DNA from: Alnus glutinosa
Taxonomy: Eukaryota; Streptophyta; Magnoliopsida; Fagales; Betulaceae
Direction: 5' to 3'
Length of the DNA: 64,000 nucleotides
Assembly (NCBI RefSeq): GCF_958979055.1
Contig: NC_084889.1
Location: 5,162,761-5,226,760, forward strand
In this document: piece by piece, positions 25,241-37,466 of the stretch
Layout: each line of letters opens with the position of its first letter
How positions within the stretch are numbered: position 1 is the stretch's first letter
Position numbers and translations under genes: made by a program
Notes under the pieces: generated by a model
What the model was told of the DNA's origin: nothing
Seen by the model: only the letters and a program-made list of their open reading frames with translations
Databases searched by the model: none

Positions 25241-26585
25241 ACATTTGTATAGGTCGGTTAGTATGGATAACCCTATACTCAAACCTTTAGTAGGCGTTGA
25301 TCATCATGAGGTCAATTTGTACCACAAACTTATTTCAAGGTCTTATGCTATGTGAAATTGGAAAGAATAATTAATTAGGAGGCGTCTTGAAATTTTATTA
25401 CTGTTTGTTTTTAATTTTCTTGTTTGAGATCAACTCATCCACATCCACCCCCTATGGTTTTTGGCTTTTTGGCTTTTGCTTTTTGTGCATATGGATTTCA
25501 TAGCGGCTCCTATGTTTCCACTATTATATATTTCTTGAAGCAAAAGAAAAACCAAATTAGACTAATGGTCCCCAATTTCTTCATTGTGTATGCACGAGTA
25601 ATTTGAGAATTGTGGCTAAAATCCTTAACATTCCTGCTGGTTATTAGCATTAACTAAGGGTGTGTTTGCTGATTTCTTTTTTTTCTTTTAATTTTTTTTT
25701 TTTTTTTTTATGAAAAGTACACATAATCTCTTTAAACTACTACATTATTGTCAATTAGGGGTATACAACCTGTTGTAGTAACAGTTATTAGCTCATAACC
25801 TCAACCGGCCACCGGTTGCTGTTTTTACCAACCGCCGGTTATCCGATTATTTTAACCCAGTTATTAACCGGATAACTGGTTTTTATATATTAGTAAATGT
25901 TTTCTTCTTTTTTTTTTTAATCCAATACTTAGTCACGAAGACTTTGATTTTTTTTTTATTTATTTATTTTTTTTTTTTTTTGCATTGAGTGCTTTGTTTT
26001 TCCCTTGTTTGATGGATTTTCCCGATGGATGAGCTAGAAATGGAATAGTCCCAGAAAATGAGATTCCAGCCCATTTGAAACAATTTTTTTTTTCTCGCAC
26101 TGCCGCTCGTCGACGAGACCAATTTTTTTTGGGACTGTTCCATTTTTTATATCTCTCACACTAAGCCTATAGTATTTTTCTGAAGGCTGAAGCTAGTTAA
26201 CAACAACAAAAAAAAAAAAAAAAAAAAACTTGTCTGAGTCTCTGTTTGCGATGGTTTCCCTATATATCAACGTGGTTTCAGTACATAGCCCACAAGCTCG
26301 AGTACTCCGTCTCTCTTAGCTAGCTGGAAGGTCCTTCACTTCGTTTTCCCTGTCTACTCGTTTCCCTAGCTCAGGCACCGTCAGAAGCAACCCCAGCGAG
26401 AGATTTAATAACCTATTCTTCACCATTAACATCAAGTCCAAGTATCCAAATTCACAAATTCACACTACCTGTACAAGTATCTATCCAAATTCACAAATTT
26501 ACAAGTACCTGTACAAGTATCAAGCCCAATTATATATATTATTTTCATAATATATTTGTAATATATATATAATTATCATTATATA
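24021..26585. other. AT-rich intergenic region between peroxidase a and the gypsy element
   Basis: The peroxidase promoter region is followed by the right part of the duplicated segment, ending near 25240. It includes a single AATAATATA at 24969-24977, the empty site of the MITE at 40834. Beyond lie poly(A/T) runs (25680-25710, 26208-26228), a GGTTAACCGG-like patch at 25800-25890, and a short direct repeat (TATCCAAATTCACAAATT) at 26441 and 26482. No gene is recognised. Confidence 0.5.
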
Positions 26586-26761
26586 TGTTAGGGAATAATC
26601 CTGATCCTGCCCAACGGGCCAGAATTTCGCCCCATTAGGACCGAAATGACAAATTACCGAAACCATCGTGCCCAGAATCGGTAATTTACCGATTTTGCGT
26701 ACATATCAAGGACGATTAAAAACCGACCTTATGGTGACCGTGAAGAACATCCCACGATCCG

Positions 26762-26983
26762 TGTGATGTCTCACATCACCTGGGAATGAGGATGTGCTTA
26801 TATGTATAAATGCATCATTTATGACACAATGCGTTTTAAAGCCGTAATAGTCATGAACCTATCAGAACTCCGCAGTTAAGCGTGCTTTTGCGAGAGCAAT
26901 TTCAGGATGGGTAACCTCCTGGGAAGCGTGGTTTGGGGAGCCAAAAGCGGACAATATTGTGTCATTAGGGGTGGGTCGTTACA
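26762..26983 (+). mobile_element. Solo Cassandra LTR (TRIM with 5S rRNA-like core), fossil
   Basis: A 222-bp unit begins TGTGATGTC and ends CGTTACA. It is flanked by a perfect five-base duplication, ATCCG, at 26757-26761 and 26984-26988. Its centre matches plant 5S rRNA (see 26829-26938), the hallmark of Cassandra terminal-repeat retrotransposons in miniature. Only one LTR is present, so it is a solo LTR left by recombination, inserted inside the LTR of the gypsy element. It therefore post-dates that insertion. Confidence 0.88.
26829..26938 (+). other. 5S rRNA-derived segment inside Cassandra LTR
   Basis: ATCAGAACTCCGCAGTTAAG, then CGTGCTTTTGCGAGAG and GGATGGGTAACCTCCTGGG, match the internal control region and 3' half of plant 5S rRNA with substitutions. 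The first third has diverged. This is the known captured Pol III promoter of Cassandra, not a functional 5S gene. Confidence 0.85.
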
Positions 26984-29070
26984 ATCCGCGCAATAGCTAT
27001 TATTACGGAAGATGCCTCCACGATCTAGAGCCGACTCCGCAATGATTGTGGAGCGCGAACCACGACCCTACGATTTCAAGTCGGTTAAAGACCGACTTTG
27101 CAACGATCATGGAGCATATACCTCAATCCCACGATCCGAGTAGTGGGCAAGCGCTACGGATCTGACACGTGGTCCAATGAAAAAATCAGACCACTCTCAA
27201 CATTCCATATATAAATACCTCACAATTAGACAGGTAAAAGGGAGATTGCTTATGATATACTAGAGTGATATACACTTGAGATAATACTAATAAAGGCATC
27301 GGAGTGGGATTGTCAGGTCCTCCCCTGACGCAGCTTTTTCTTTTGCATGATAGTAGAGATAGGCTCTTTCGGTTCAGCAACTACCATACCAGAATCTATT
27401 CTAACAGATTGACGCCGTCTGTGGGAAACAACTAGCAAGTGTGCATCGTCTACTATGCAAAAATATATCTGAAATGGTACGAACAAGAGCCATGGCTTCA
27501 GGGGCAAATAACCCCCGCAACGAGGTGGGGGGTACGTCTCATCAAAATACTACTGAGATGGAGGTTCGAATAGCCTAAAAGTCTAGAGACATGGAGGCCC
27601 TAACTCAACAGAATCTCCATCTGCAGAGGCGATTGGCGGATGAACGAGTTCCTGAAGTACCTGGAGGGCATGAAGAAGGAGAAAGCAACACCCATGAGGA
27701 AGAAGACAAGGAGAGCAGAAGGGTCACAGAAATAACTCAACCTGAAAACCAATCTCGACGAGCTGAAGGAGTCGTGAACCCCCCTCCTAGTGAAGGTGTG
27801 ATGAATCCTTGATATGAAGAAAGAAGGCTGAATGAAACCATCGCCACTCTTGATGAGAAGTACGAAGAAAAATATAACCAGCTGTAGCTTGAAATCCAGC
27901 AAAAGAGTAAGGGAAAAATTTCTCGAGTAGACAGCCTCTTGAACAGGTCTTCCCCATTCATTGAGCATATCATGGCAATCCAACTTCCGGAAAAGTTCAA
28001 AATTTCGACTATCCAAACTTATACCGGGATTGAAGATCCTACCAAGCACTTGGACAACTACAAGACACATATGGATCTGCAGGGGACTCCGCAAGAGTTG
28101 GCATGCTGAGCCCTCCCACTCACCTTGTCCAGCTCTACCCGGGACTGGTTCCGAAAACTCCCACCGTATTCCATCACAAGTTTTGAGGATCTCGGACGGA
28201 AATTCGTAACTCAATTCCTCGCTGGGTGCAAACGGAAGAAACCGTCCGGTCAAGTGATGGCGATGCGCCAAAAGGAAGACGAGTCTTTGAAGGATTATGT
28301 GGTCCGATTCAATCAAGCAAAGCTCACAGTTGATAATGCAACCGAGGAGATGGTTTATGCTGCTCTTTACTAATGATTACGGGTGGAAGGGCCCCTAATG
28401 TCCAAGATTGCTCTCAATCATCCTAAGAATTTGGCCGATCTCACGGACGTGATTGAGAAGTATGTAAACCAGGAGGAAATCCTCGCGGCTCTGAAGGAGT
28501 CCCAGAAACAGAATATCTCAGAGTCAAGCAATCCCGGGAAGAAAGAAAAGGCCCGGAAAGAAGAAAAGCGAACCAAAACAAAAAAAGCCACGAAACCTGC
28601 GAAGTATTACCAGTTCTCTATAGATGAGTGTACTCCCTTGAATTATCCCATTAACGAAGTATTGATGGAAATCAATAGGGATCCGCAGTACGAGAGGCCT
28701 TATCCCCTTCACAATAAGTATGTGAAAGAAGAAAACAGAAACAAATTCTGCGCGTTTCATGATGCTCGAGGCCATGTTAGCGAGGAATGCAGAAATCTCA
28801 GAATCCTGATTGAGAAGTTCATTAAAAACGGAAAATTACTCTGTTTCATAGCAGACAACCAGGGCCAACCTCGGCAGAATCAGGGGCCTCGAGAGCATCA
28901 AGACCGAGAGCCGAAACAGAGAGATCGCTCTCCTTCGAAGCACCAAGAAGATCGCCGAGACGGAAGAAGAGAGGAACCCCGTCTGGAGGAGCGCCGACGA
29001 GGTAGAAGTAGAAGCCAAAGCAGAGGTGCACGCGGTCATGAACCACGGAATGTACCGGTCATTTACGGTT

Positions 29071-29358
29071 AATGATTGCACCGCTTGTACACCCTTATTG
29101 TTAATATTCCTTCAAGCTACTAATTGTGTCAATGTCTCCCTTTAAACTATCAAATAATTATATATCCCCATAATGATAAAAATACCATTCATAAAATTAT
29201 TAAAATAAAAACTACCAAAAATTTATACAAAAATAAAATAAAAAACAAAAATAAAAAACTGCGTTTTTTTTTTTTTTAAAAAAATATATATATAATTTTA
29301 AGTTTTTTTTTTAAGAAACTTTTTTTTAATTTAATAAAAAACTGGTTTTTCTTCTCTC

Positions 29359-29391
<33 letters not shown>

Positions 29392-29577
29392 TTGTTTTTA
29401 TAATTTTCAGTTATTTTTTGTTTGTATTTTTTTAAAAGAAAAAAAAAATCTTTCTTTTTTTATTCTTTCCTGTTTTCAATTTTTTTTTTCGTTTTCCTTT
29501 ATTTTTTATTTTCTTAAAAAAAATAACTTGTTTTGTTAAAAATTATTTTTTTAATTTTTATTTTTAGCTGTATTTTA
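29071..29577. repeat. Homopolymer-rich A/T region
   Basis: After the end of the gag match, about 500 bases consist largely of alternating long A and T runs (for example 29262-29285, 29304-29340, 29357-29395). They can fold on themselves. No coding content. It lies exactly between the gypsy fossil and the left edge of duplication copy B (29578). Confidence 0.6.
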
Positions 29578-31829
29578 AAAAAATATCAATAACAAAACAT
29601 CTTATTCACCGTTAGATAATATTTTCATCTAATTGATTCTTTTACTTGCCTAAGAGAGATGATAGTTCTTCAAAAAAAAAACGAGCACACCTCGTAAAGA
29701 GTACTATTTTATAAAAAAACAATCATGATATACATAGGCAATGCTGAGAATTAGAATAATATATATATATATATATATACTGGGCTTTTCATTATACAAC
29801 AATTGGCCTGTACTTGGCCTTTCATGTTTAAGCATACAAGCCACCATAATTACTTAATTATTCATTTTAACAGCCATACGGAACATCATTTTATATACTA
29901 GCTAGTAATTAAGAACATATATAGCATTCAATTTAAGCCAGATTTTGGTAGAGCCAAGGTGAAAAACTAATGGGTAATATTGGCATCAAGACAGGATAAA
30001 AAGGAGAGATTAAAACTTAATTAACAGTGCTGCAAGCTCGCCTAATCTCTCCATTTGATCCTGTTTTCACCCCAATATTACCCATTTTCACCATTGCTTC
30101 AGCAAAATCTGCCTTGAAAGATGGTCGAGATCTAACACTTGTGTTGTTAATGTAGGACTCAATGACTTGCTTAGTACTATTGTCGTCATTGAGCCTTGCA
30201 TCAGACGCTATGACCGCAAACCCGTCCCTGATGTTCCGGAGAATTTGATCATCAAACTCGGATTTAGTGACAGGATCAAGAGGTATCCGGTCATTTAAGT
30301 TTCCAGGTGGACACATGGCTTCTAGTTTTCGTAGAAATCGAGGGTTGATGGCTGGGTCGGAGCTACTGTTTTTGCTGAAATTGTACAGTCGGTTCTGTAG
30401 AAAGAAACATGCAGTAGTTCCGATGGTATGTGCACCTGCTCGTTTTGTTCGATTCAGAGTGTTATTTTATAAGTCAAAAACAAAATTCTACAACGTAATA
30501 TAGAACATTGGCAATCTTTTGCTTGTGATTATCACTAAATTATGTGCATACCAGAACTGAGAAGGACAAGATCTTCATGTGAAAGTCCCTTCTGCGTGAA
30601 CTTAGATTTCAGAAGCTGAATTGAGTCATCAGCCTCAGGCATGTTGGCTGCAAGAGACATATCTGAAATCCGACCGTCTCTCCGGCCCGTTGGCACCTCA
30701 TAAAATGGCACCTTTATCTGCATATATATAGAAAATATTACTCAAATGTCATTAAAAAATAGATATTTATGAAAATGTGCATGCACCGATCGAGTCTCAG
30801 GTTGAAAGACAAAAGAGTTATTTGATAATTAGTAACATTTTTAATGAAAGTTACCGAGGATACCGCATCTCTGGCCGCCAAAGCCACGATATCTGCGCAA
30901 GAAACCACACCCTTGCAAACGCTTTCTAAGTTTTCTTTGGCTTTCGCTATCACTTCAAAACCCTCAAGGCCTACGTGACCAGGTGCATGTCTTTCAGCGT
31001 TAGCGCCATTGTCGATCAGAATTGACCCATCACAGCCCTGTTTTAGAAAGAAAAAATGAAAAAGAAGAAAAAAACTTGGAAGTTTTGTTGTGTGCGCGTC
31101 TGTGGGAGAGAGAGAGAGAGAGAGAGAGGGACCTCAACAAAACAGTCATGGAAATGGAGCCTAAGCAAAATTGATGCATTCCGGGGATTAACGTGAATGG
31201 CATCTTGAACAACGGAGCGGACAGTTGATTCAGCTTCTGGGCATGTCTGGGAGTAGAAGCCAACTTGAAGCTGCGCTTGCGACATACCTATAAGATGATA
31301 AGACATAATAAGAACCAAAACCAACGCCATCGTTCGAGCACTCAATTCCAAAGATCGATGCATGGGAGTGCCGTGATTCGTGACTCGATCGTGAGCAATC
31401 AGAAAAGAAAGAAAGATCAGGAGGAGGAAGAAAAGTGAAGGGATGGAAGACTAAAATGCGATGATGCTGACTATATAGCTGTTTTCTATGCGCGTGCTGT
31501 TTATTTTCCTTAACTTTTTTTCTCACAGAAATAATGTTAAACGGAAAAGGAAAAAAAAAAGAATATGGTAATATGGTCCTCGGCAAAACTCATTAATCAT
31601 ACAGCCATTCTTGTTTTTATTCTTTTTCTTGGTCTGAAGTTGAACAATACTTTAAGAGGACAGGTCTGCCAATTAATAGAAATAGTACTCGACTACAGAC
31701 TACTTGACCTTTTCCTTTTGGTTTATTGCAATCTATGAAAGGGTGAAATTAGAATTTTAGGTTTGGAGTGGGCAAAATAAAAAAGAAAAAAAAACTTCTT
31801 GGGACGTAAAAAATAAATTTTAAAAGGTC

Positions 31830-31875
<46 letters not shown>

Positions 31876-31955
31876 AAAAAGGCACCAATGAATCCTTTGT
31901 AACTTAATAATAAACTACTTTCATATCAAAATAATAATAATAAGAAACAACTTTT
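29578..31955. repeat. Segmental duplication, copy B, part 1 (carries peroxidase b)
   Basis: Matches copy A from 22295 up to about 24880 in the same orientation. It ends at AATAATAATAATAAG near 31943, where unrelated repeat DNA begins. The match resumes at 40744 with CAATACAAAAGGGTACTTAA, so 8.8 kb of repeats interrupts this copy. A 39-base poly(A) run lies at 31836-31874. Confidence 0.85.
30017..31363 (-). CDS. PRX43-like: Class III peroxidase, peroxidase-43 type, copy b, 4 exons, 332 aa
   Basis: Exons in transcript order: 31363-31133, 31037-30855, 30717-30552, 30435-30017. The exon lengths are identical to copy a (231, 183, 166, 419) and the frame is open throughout. By my reading it differs from copy a at about twelve residues, for example T for I after CPEAES, H for N in NAERHAPG, I for L at the start of exon 3, E for K in KLEAMC, and NNTS for NHAS. 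All haem-site residues ([14 protein letters not shown]) and cysteines are kept. N-glycosylation sequons are affected: INNTS creates an N-x-T site absent from copy a. Both copies look functional. Same caution about the PRX43 name and the start codon as for copy a. Confidence 0.92.
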
Positions 31956-32046
31956 AAAATGCATTTGTTAGTATATTTTCTATATTATGACTTATTTAGT
32001 TTTTCTTTTTCTTTTTGTAGGTTTATAATTTTTTATTTTTTATCTT
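31364..32046. other. Promoter flank of peroxidase b and repeat junction
   Basis: The upstream region of peroxidase b, near-identical to that of copy a at first, runs to the poly(A) run at 31836-31874. The break with unrelated DNA is at about 31950. No gene. Confidence 0.5.
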
Positions 32047-34130
32047 TTTTTTTTTTTTAAAGGAAAAGATAAATCTTTCATTAATCAAAAGAAATGTCCA
32101 TAACAAACCACCATATAAGACGTACACAAGACGTACACCACCAACTAGGTGTATACCCCACCTGAGCCACAAGACCCAGACCATTATAGACATAAATGTT
32201 ACAAATAAGATATAGCCAAACAAAATAATGCATCTACGGTGACATAAACATTTCCTTGAACAGGGAATCGGTCACACATTCTAGGCTAAAATCAATGACT
32301 ATGTTGATCATCAGTACAAAGCAAACTGCTAAAAAAATACATCAATAACCAACCCCACCGGATCTACACCGAGGAGACAACAACTCCATATAACCCTAGG
32401 GGTTGGGAGACGCTAACCTTCACCGGAAAATAATAAGACACAAACAAAGAATAAAGACAAATACAACAAACAACAATACAAAGATTCAAAATCTCCGACT
32501 AATCCAAATAGTTTAAGACCCCTATTTATCATCGGAAAAATCTCCCCCATTCGAAGAAACCGCTAATGGTTAATGACCACAAACATCTCGGCCAAACCCA
32601 CATTCCATGATTATCGCCAACAGCTGACGGTCGAAGTCCAAACACAAGACCAAATTTCAATCCCATGAAAATCACCACTAGACCCACCAAAATCAGCCTT
32701 ACCCACATCTCGTTCCCATCGCCCCGTCGATGGTTCCGCAACTGTGGACGTTGCAACAACCGATCCAGGTGGCCGGGAGATCTAAAGGAAGAACCCAAAT
32801 CGTCGTCGAAAGGTGCCGCACCCAAGAACGTTGCAGCATTCGCCTCCAATGGGTGCCCTGATAGCGATCCATGACGAGATCTGGAACCAAAACCACCAAG
32901 CTGCCAAGATGGTTTGCAAGCATTCACCAACCATTCGATCTACACCGAAAAAATCTCAAACCAAGAAAAAACCACAACAAAACCCATAAAAACAACATCC
33001 CAATCCCATAAAAGAACGAGATTAAAAATAATCTTCTCCTCAAAGTAGACACCATCGACCAAGAGAAAAAAACACCCTTCTAAGGCTATCTCCAGCAGTT
33101 AAAATTCAAGTAACTACTCAAAAACTACAAATATTTACTTTAGCTACTCCAACAGTTAAAAACACTCCAACAATAGTCTTTATTCTACTCTTCATTTCAT
33201 TAAAATATTGTTTTTAAATCATTTTCTTTTATTTATTTTATTTATTTCTCTTTCACTCTCCGGTCTCCATCTCACTCTCCGGTCTCCCCAACCCCAGGTC
33301 CCCAACCCCAACCCGTCGAGAACGCCATCCTCGCCCAGGAGGCGGAGCCCCTTCTGGAAGGCTCAGATCAAACCACCATCCTCACCGTGCAACCTAGAGA
33401 AGATGGAGATGGAGATTGAGAGAGAGAGTGACGGTGGGAGATCGAGAGAAATCGGGAGAATACCCGAGCCCAACCCCAGGTCCCCAACCCCAACTCGTCG
33501 AGAACTCCATCCTCGCCCAGGAGGCGGAGCCCCTTCTGGAAGGTCCGATCGCCGGTGGATGGACCTGGGTGGACGCCGGCGAAGCTGGGGGCGGGATTCT
33601 GGTGGCCAGAGAAACGTGTGATGAGGGAGAGAAAACATCGGTTGGTTGCGGTGATGATTTTGGTTGTTTTCGGTTGATTTTGGTTGTTTTAGAATATGCG
33701 TTTCAGTTGATTTCGGTTTGGGCAATGGCCGAGGCCGGAACGGAGGTCTCTGGCGGCCAATGATGGCGTCGAAGTGGTGGACTCGGTGGAGACCAACAGA
33801 GATGAGAAGTGAGGGAGAGGGAAGTGGGTGAACGAAGAAGGAGAGAGATGCGGGTGGAGGTGGAGTGATAGAGAGAGAGAGAGAGAGAGAGAAAATATTA
33901 ATAAAAAAATCAGAAACAGATGAACAGTGAATAGCCAGTAGTGGCTATTCACTGTTGATGAAGTTAAGGAAAAAATTATAATGGCCATTCTGTTGGACGA
34001 AGGAAAAGTGGTAAAAATAGTCAAATTTGACTTTTTGGTTAAAATGAAGCTTCTGCTGGAGATGGCCTAAGCCTATAACAGAAAACGAAAGGCACCCTTC
34101 CCTCCCTCCTCCCCCACCACACATATCTTA
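32047..34130 (-). mobile_element. LINE-like 3' portion, interrupted by a Tourist-like element
   Basis: A T run at about 32046-32058, followed by AAAGGAAAAGATAAATCTTTC, reads on the minus strand as the end of a LINE with its poly(A) tail (GAAAGATTTATCTTTTCC plus A run). The body extends rightwards with low-coding-density sequence of plant LINE 3'-UTR character. It seems to continue past the insertion at 33084-34067 (GCCTATAACAGAAAACG). No reverse transcriptase domain is present. It is a 5'-truncated fragment. The family call rests on the tail and general resemblance. Confidence 0.45.
33084..34067. mobile_element. Tourist-like (PIF/Harbinger-type) element with internal repeat, 984 bp
   Basis: Ends are GGCTATCTCCAGCAG and CTGCTGGAGATGGCC, inverted with one mismatch and flanked by TAA on both sides (33081-33083 and 34068-34070). 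A three-base TAA/TTA duplication is typical of PIF/Harbinger. Inside, a GC-rich ~76-bp unit (33287-33362) recurs at 33469-33544 with about two changes. A (GA)n run lies at about 33870-33890. No transposase is encoded. The GC-rich core (GTCGAGAAC.CCATCCTCGC) differs from the AT-rich ends and may be captured gene DNA. Confidence 0.65.
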
Positions 34131-35504
34131 GCCTGGAGGATACCTGAAATTAATTGAATTGGGCCTTGAAGGTATTCATGGAAGCTAACAGGTTTATGAT
34201 TAATTCCCTTTCTTATATTTAGTTTAGATTTTCTTGTCCACCACTCTTTAATTCATCTACAAATATCACTTTTTATATATTTTATTAATTTGGCTCTACA
34301 TGCATGATTAATATATGCATTCAAAGTGGTCTGCATATTTTGATTTTTATAACACACATGACATTGCATGCAAAATGTCAGTCAATACATTTTCTTTTTC
34401 TAGTGTCCTTTATTTCATATATGGCATGACATATTCTGCAAGCTCAAACGCTAACATTCATGATCTTTTTAATGGTTTTTCATCCTTTTAATTTTCTTGG
34501 ATTTCAATTTCTAGATTGATCCATATTGTTGACATTTTTGCTTGCATTAATCTTTGTTGACTTTGAACTAAGCACCATGCAATGCATGCCCCGTTTTAAA
34601 TGACCCACCCATCTTTAATTTTTATCACGTAGGGCTAACTTTGACAGCAAAAAAATAAAAATCCCTGATAAGCATGGGAGCAAGTCTTCTCGATCTCATT
34701 ACTAGTCGTCTCTAGTACTGGACAAGAGTAGCTGGTACGTACGCTGTAATTTATTATTGTCTGAGTCTCGTTGCTAGTCTTCTCTAGTACTGGTCCTTTA
34801 TACAAGACAAGCTAGAGTAGCTGGTACGTACGAAGCTTATCATCTTTAATTTGTTCAATAATGCCACTCTTTTTTCTTATCATATTTAATGAGAGAAGTA
34901 AGGATGCATATATAGCAAGTTATGATAAGAATTTTGGGACTTTGGGTTTTTGGAACGGGTAAAAATGGATAATTGATATGGTGACTGACTGGTGAGGTCA
35001 TATTTATAAAAAGGTGTTGTGTATGGATTAACAAAAAAAAAAAATTAATTTGTTTAGTAAACCTTTGAGTAGCGTTTCTCAAAAAAGATAACCAATTAAG
35101 AATTGTTTCTACAAAATAAAAGTCTGGCGGCCACCATTGCAATGGTGATCTAGCAATGACCGCGGGTGCTATACATATCTGGTATAGCAATCGTGGAGCC
35201 GTTGAACAAATATGGCAGCCACCACGGGAGTGTTAGATGGATATGGTGGCCACCGCAAGGCTGATAGATGGATATGTCATCAACTAAAGGGTCGCCAGAC
35301 AAATCGGTGACCAATGGGACAGTCATCGCTTTTTTAAATTTATTTATTTATTTATTTATTTTTTTATGTAACAAGGAAGATTCACACTTGAAAATATGGG
35401 CATGTGTTAGTTGTTTTTTTTGAGAAATGTTTTGTACTTTATTTCTTTAGTACTTCTTTGTGAAAGAATTTCATTTTTATATAAAAAGAAAAAATAGAAA
35501 ATTT
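34131..35504. other. AT-rich intergenic DNA with local duplication
   Basis: No gene is visible. A local repeat is present: CTCTAGTACTGG followed by AGAGTAGCTGGTACGTACG occurs at about 34710-34743 and 34783-34831. A GC-richer patch at 35125-35330 has several imperfect GGTGGCCACCG-type words. The remainder is AT-rich. Confidence 0.45.
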
Positions 35505-36496
35505 CACAATGCCTCCTCCAAATTTTTAATTGAGACAATATCTCCCCAAACTACTAAAACATTGTCGAAGTACCTCCCAGGACCAGCAAAAACACAAAAA
35601 TGACTTACAATTTTTTCAATAAAACAAAAATACCCTTATAAATTTTTAAAAAATATTAAGAAAAAGAGAAAAAAAATTTAATTTCTTAAAAAAAGGAAAA
35701 CTTTTTAATTTTAATTTTAATTTTTAAATTTGGCCACTCTTGGTTTTTATTACAACTGTCAATTTTTGGCACGACCTGCGAACCCGACATGAAATTAAAG
35801 GGTTAGAATTAAACTTAAAAAGGTTCGGATTATAAAAGGGTTGACCCGTTAGACCCGTTTAATAAAAAGATTATTACAAGGTCAACTTGTTTGACCCATA
35901 AGTACACCCGCATACTTAAACATTTTTTTTTCAACATTAAAAATTAAGGGTTAAATACGAAAAAGCTTCCCAAACTACCACTCGTTCTCTAGATGGCCCC
36001 CTGAACTACTGGTGCTTGCACTCCGGTCCTTCAAACTACCAATTGCTTATTTTTTTACTCCATCCGTCACTTTGTACCGTATATGTACCGTATATGTGGA
36101 TGGAAATCGAGTTACTGCATACCCGAAAATACCCATCTCCTAAATAGAAATTCATTCTGGATCATTTTTTATTCTTGTTTAGTTGTTTTTCACTCCTTCG
36201 CAGCAGGTCGTCACCCCACACGCCGGCGACATTGCTCGACCTCGCCTTTCGGCAGCCCGTCGTCTCCCCACGCTCTGACGACTCCTTCCAACGCAGGGGC
36301 TCGGAGGAGGACACCACAAACTCCCGGAGGTTTCGGCGCCTAGAATCGCATTTAATACTTCAAGTTTTTCATTTTTATTTATGATAATTCAAGTTTGTTG
36401 TTTTCGTCTGTAGGTTCTGTACGAGGTACTCTCGTGGTTTGGCGTTTAATACTTGTTTTCCACCCAGTCATTACAGCTGCCGGCGGGGCACAAAAC

Positions 36497-36499
<3 letters not shown>

Positions 36500-36541
<42 letters not shown>
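36500..36541. repeat. (GA)n microsatellite
   Basis: About twenty GA units inside the Mutator-like element. Confidence 0.8.
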
Positions 36542-36545
<4 letters not shown>

Positions 36546-37392
36546 TTTTGGAGGTTTAGTCTTTGTGCTCTGTTTTGGAGGTTTAAAACTGGGCATGGTC
36601 TCTTCTATATCCTTGGCATCCTCCTTTGTATCTTCTTTACTCAACAGGCCATACTTCTTGGAGAAAATGGGTGGAGTTGTAAGATTCTTTATCATTCGAT
36701 ATACATGCATCAGCCTTGTACTCTGGCTAGGGGGCCATAATTTGATTGGCAATGCGCGGTGTTGGAAAGTCTGTGTTGCAGAGTCCATGCCAAAGTAGCC
36801 TGGAACATTGTAATTAACGTATAAACAAAACTAAAGTATAATAATAATGCAGTTGCTCAAATGCAACTACAGTTTATTTGTACAAAAACAATTTGAGAGG
36901 AAATGGTTTGCCATGCATGCATGGGAAGAGTCAGAAGGATGGTCCTAGGTATTTTTATTCCTCTAAATATTTATAGACTTATAGTTAATTACACTTTCAT
37001 GTAACACGACGAACACGAGCACGCGCATGGTCCATGAAAATCTCGGTAGAGCCACCCGGAACTATAACCCAAAATGACTCCAATCTGTTTTTTTTTTTTT
37101 TTTTTTGTTGACTAACATCACGGTTTAAACCAAAAATTGTGTCCATCATTCTGAAGCACCTCAACTGCCTCCTAGTGCTCCACCTTCCGCATGTCCTGAT
37201 CCAGCCGCCCCACTCAACACGTTTTCCATACGTGCTCCATTCTCCAGCCATAGATACTCTGTTCACCTGTTTTAGAACATAAAAACAGAGCTGAACACCC
37301 TTCCACTTGAGGCATTGCATGATCTAACTATTTTGTGATCTTATACCACTATGGTTTTAGAATCCACCTAACCAAATTAAAACAACACACTC

Positions 37393-37466
37393 TTATATTT
37401 TATTTATACACCCGATAAACATTTTAACTTTATATTTTATTTATACACCCGATAAACATTTTAACT
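37393..37466. repeat. Tandem duplication of a 37-bp unit
   Basis: TTTATTTATACACCCGATAA followed by ACATTTTAACTT occurs twice back to back with no visible change, so it is recent. It lies inside the Mutator-like element. Confidence 0.8.

Larger units (their letters stand above)
26586..29070 (+). mobile_element. Ty3-gypsy LTR retrotransposon fossil: 5' LTR plus gag region
   Basis: The 5' LTR spans 26586-27406, from TGTTAG to CTAACA, with perfect six-base inverted ends. It includes a nested Cassandra LTR at 26762-26983. A primer-binding-site-like GACGCCGTCTGTGGGAAA follows at once. The gag region covers about 27476-29060. It shows the plant gypsy gag core (EDESLKDYVVRFNQAKLTVD), a zinc-knuckle-like part (CAFHDARGHVSEEC) and a highly charged R/E/D/Q-rich tail. 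No protease, reverse transcriptase, integrase or 3' LTR is found next to it. It is an incomplete, broken copy with several breaks, clearly not whole. Age cannot be read from LTR divergence because the second LTR is missing. Confidence 0.8.

Noticed and set aside
26829-26938. A 5S rRNA gene
   Set aside because: The 5' third has diverged and the segment lies inside a unit with TG...CA ends and a five-base target duplication. It is the known 5S-like core of a Cassandra LTR.
33208-33763. Overlapping small proteins
   Set aside because: Frames arise from the GC-rich repeated core of a Tourist-like element; several frames are open at once, which is typical of non-coding GC-rich DNA.
36083-36343. 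A small Pro/Thr/Arg-rich protein gene
   Set aside because: It lies within a Mutator-like element, has no recognisable domain and no flanking gene signals. The frame reflects a GC-rich patch.
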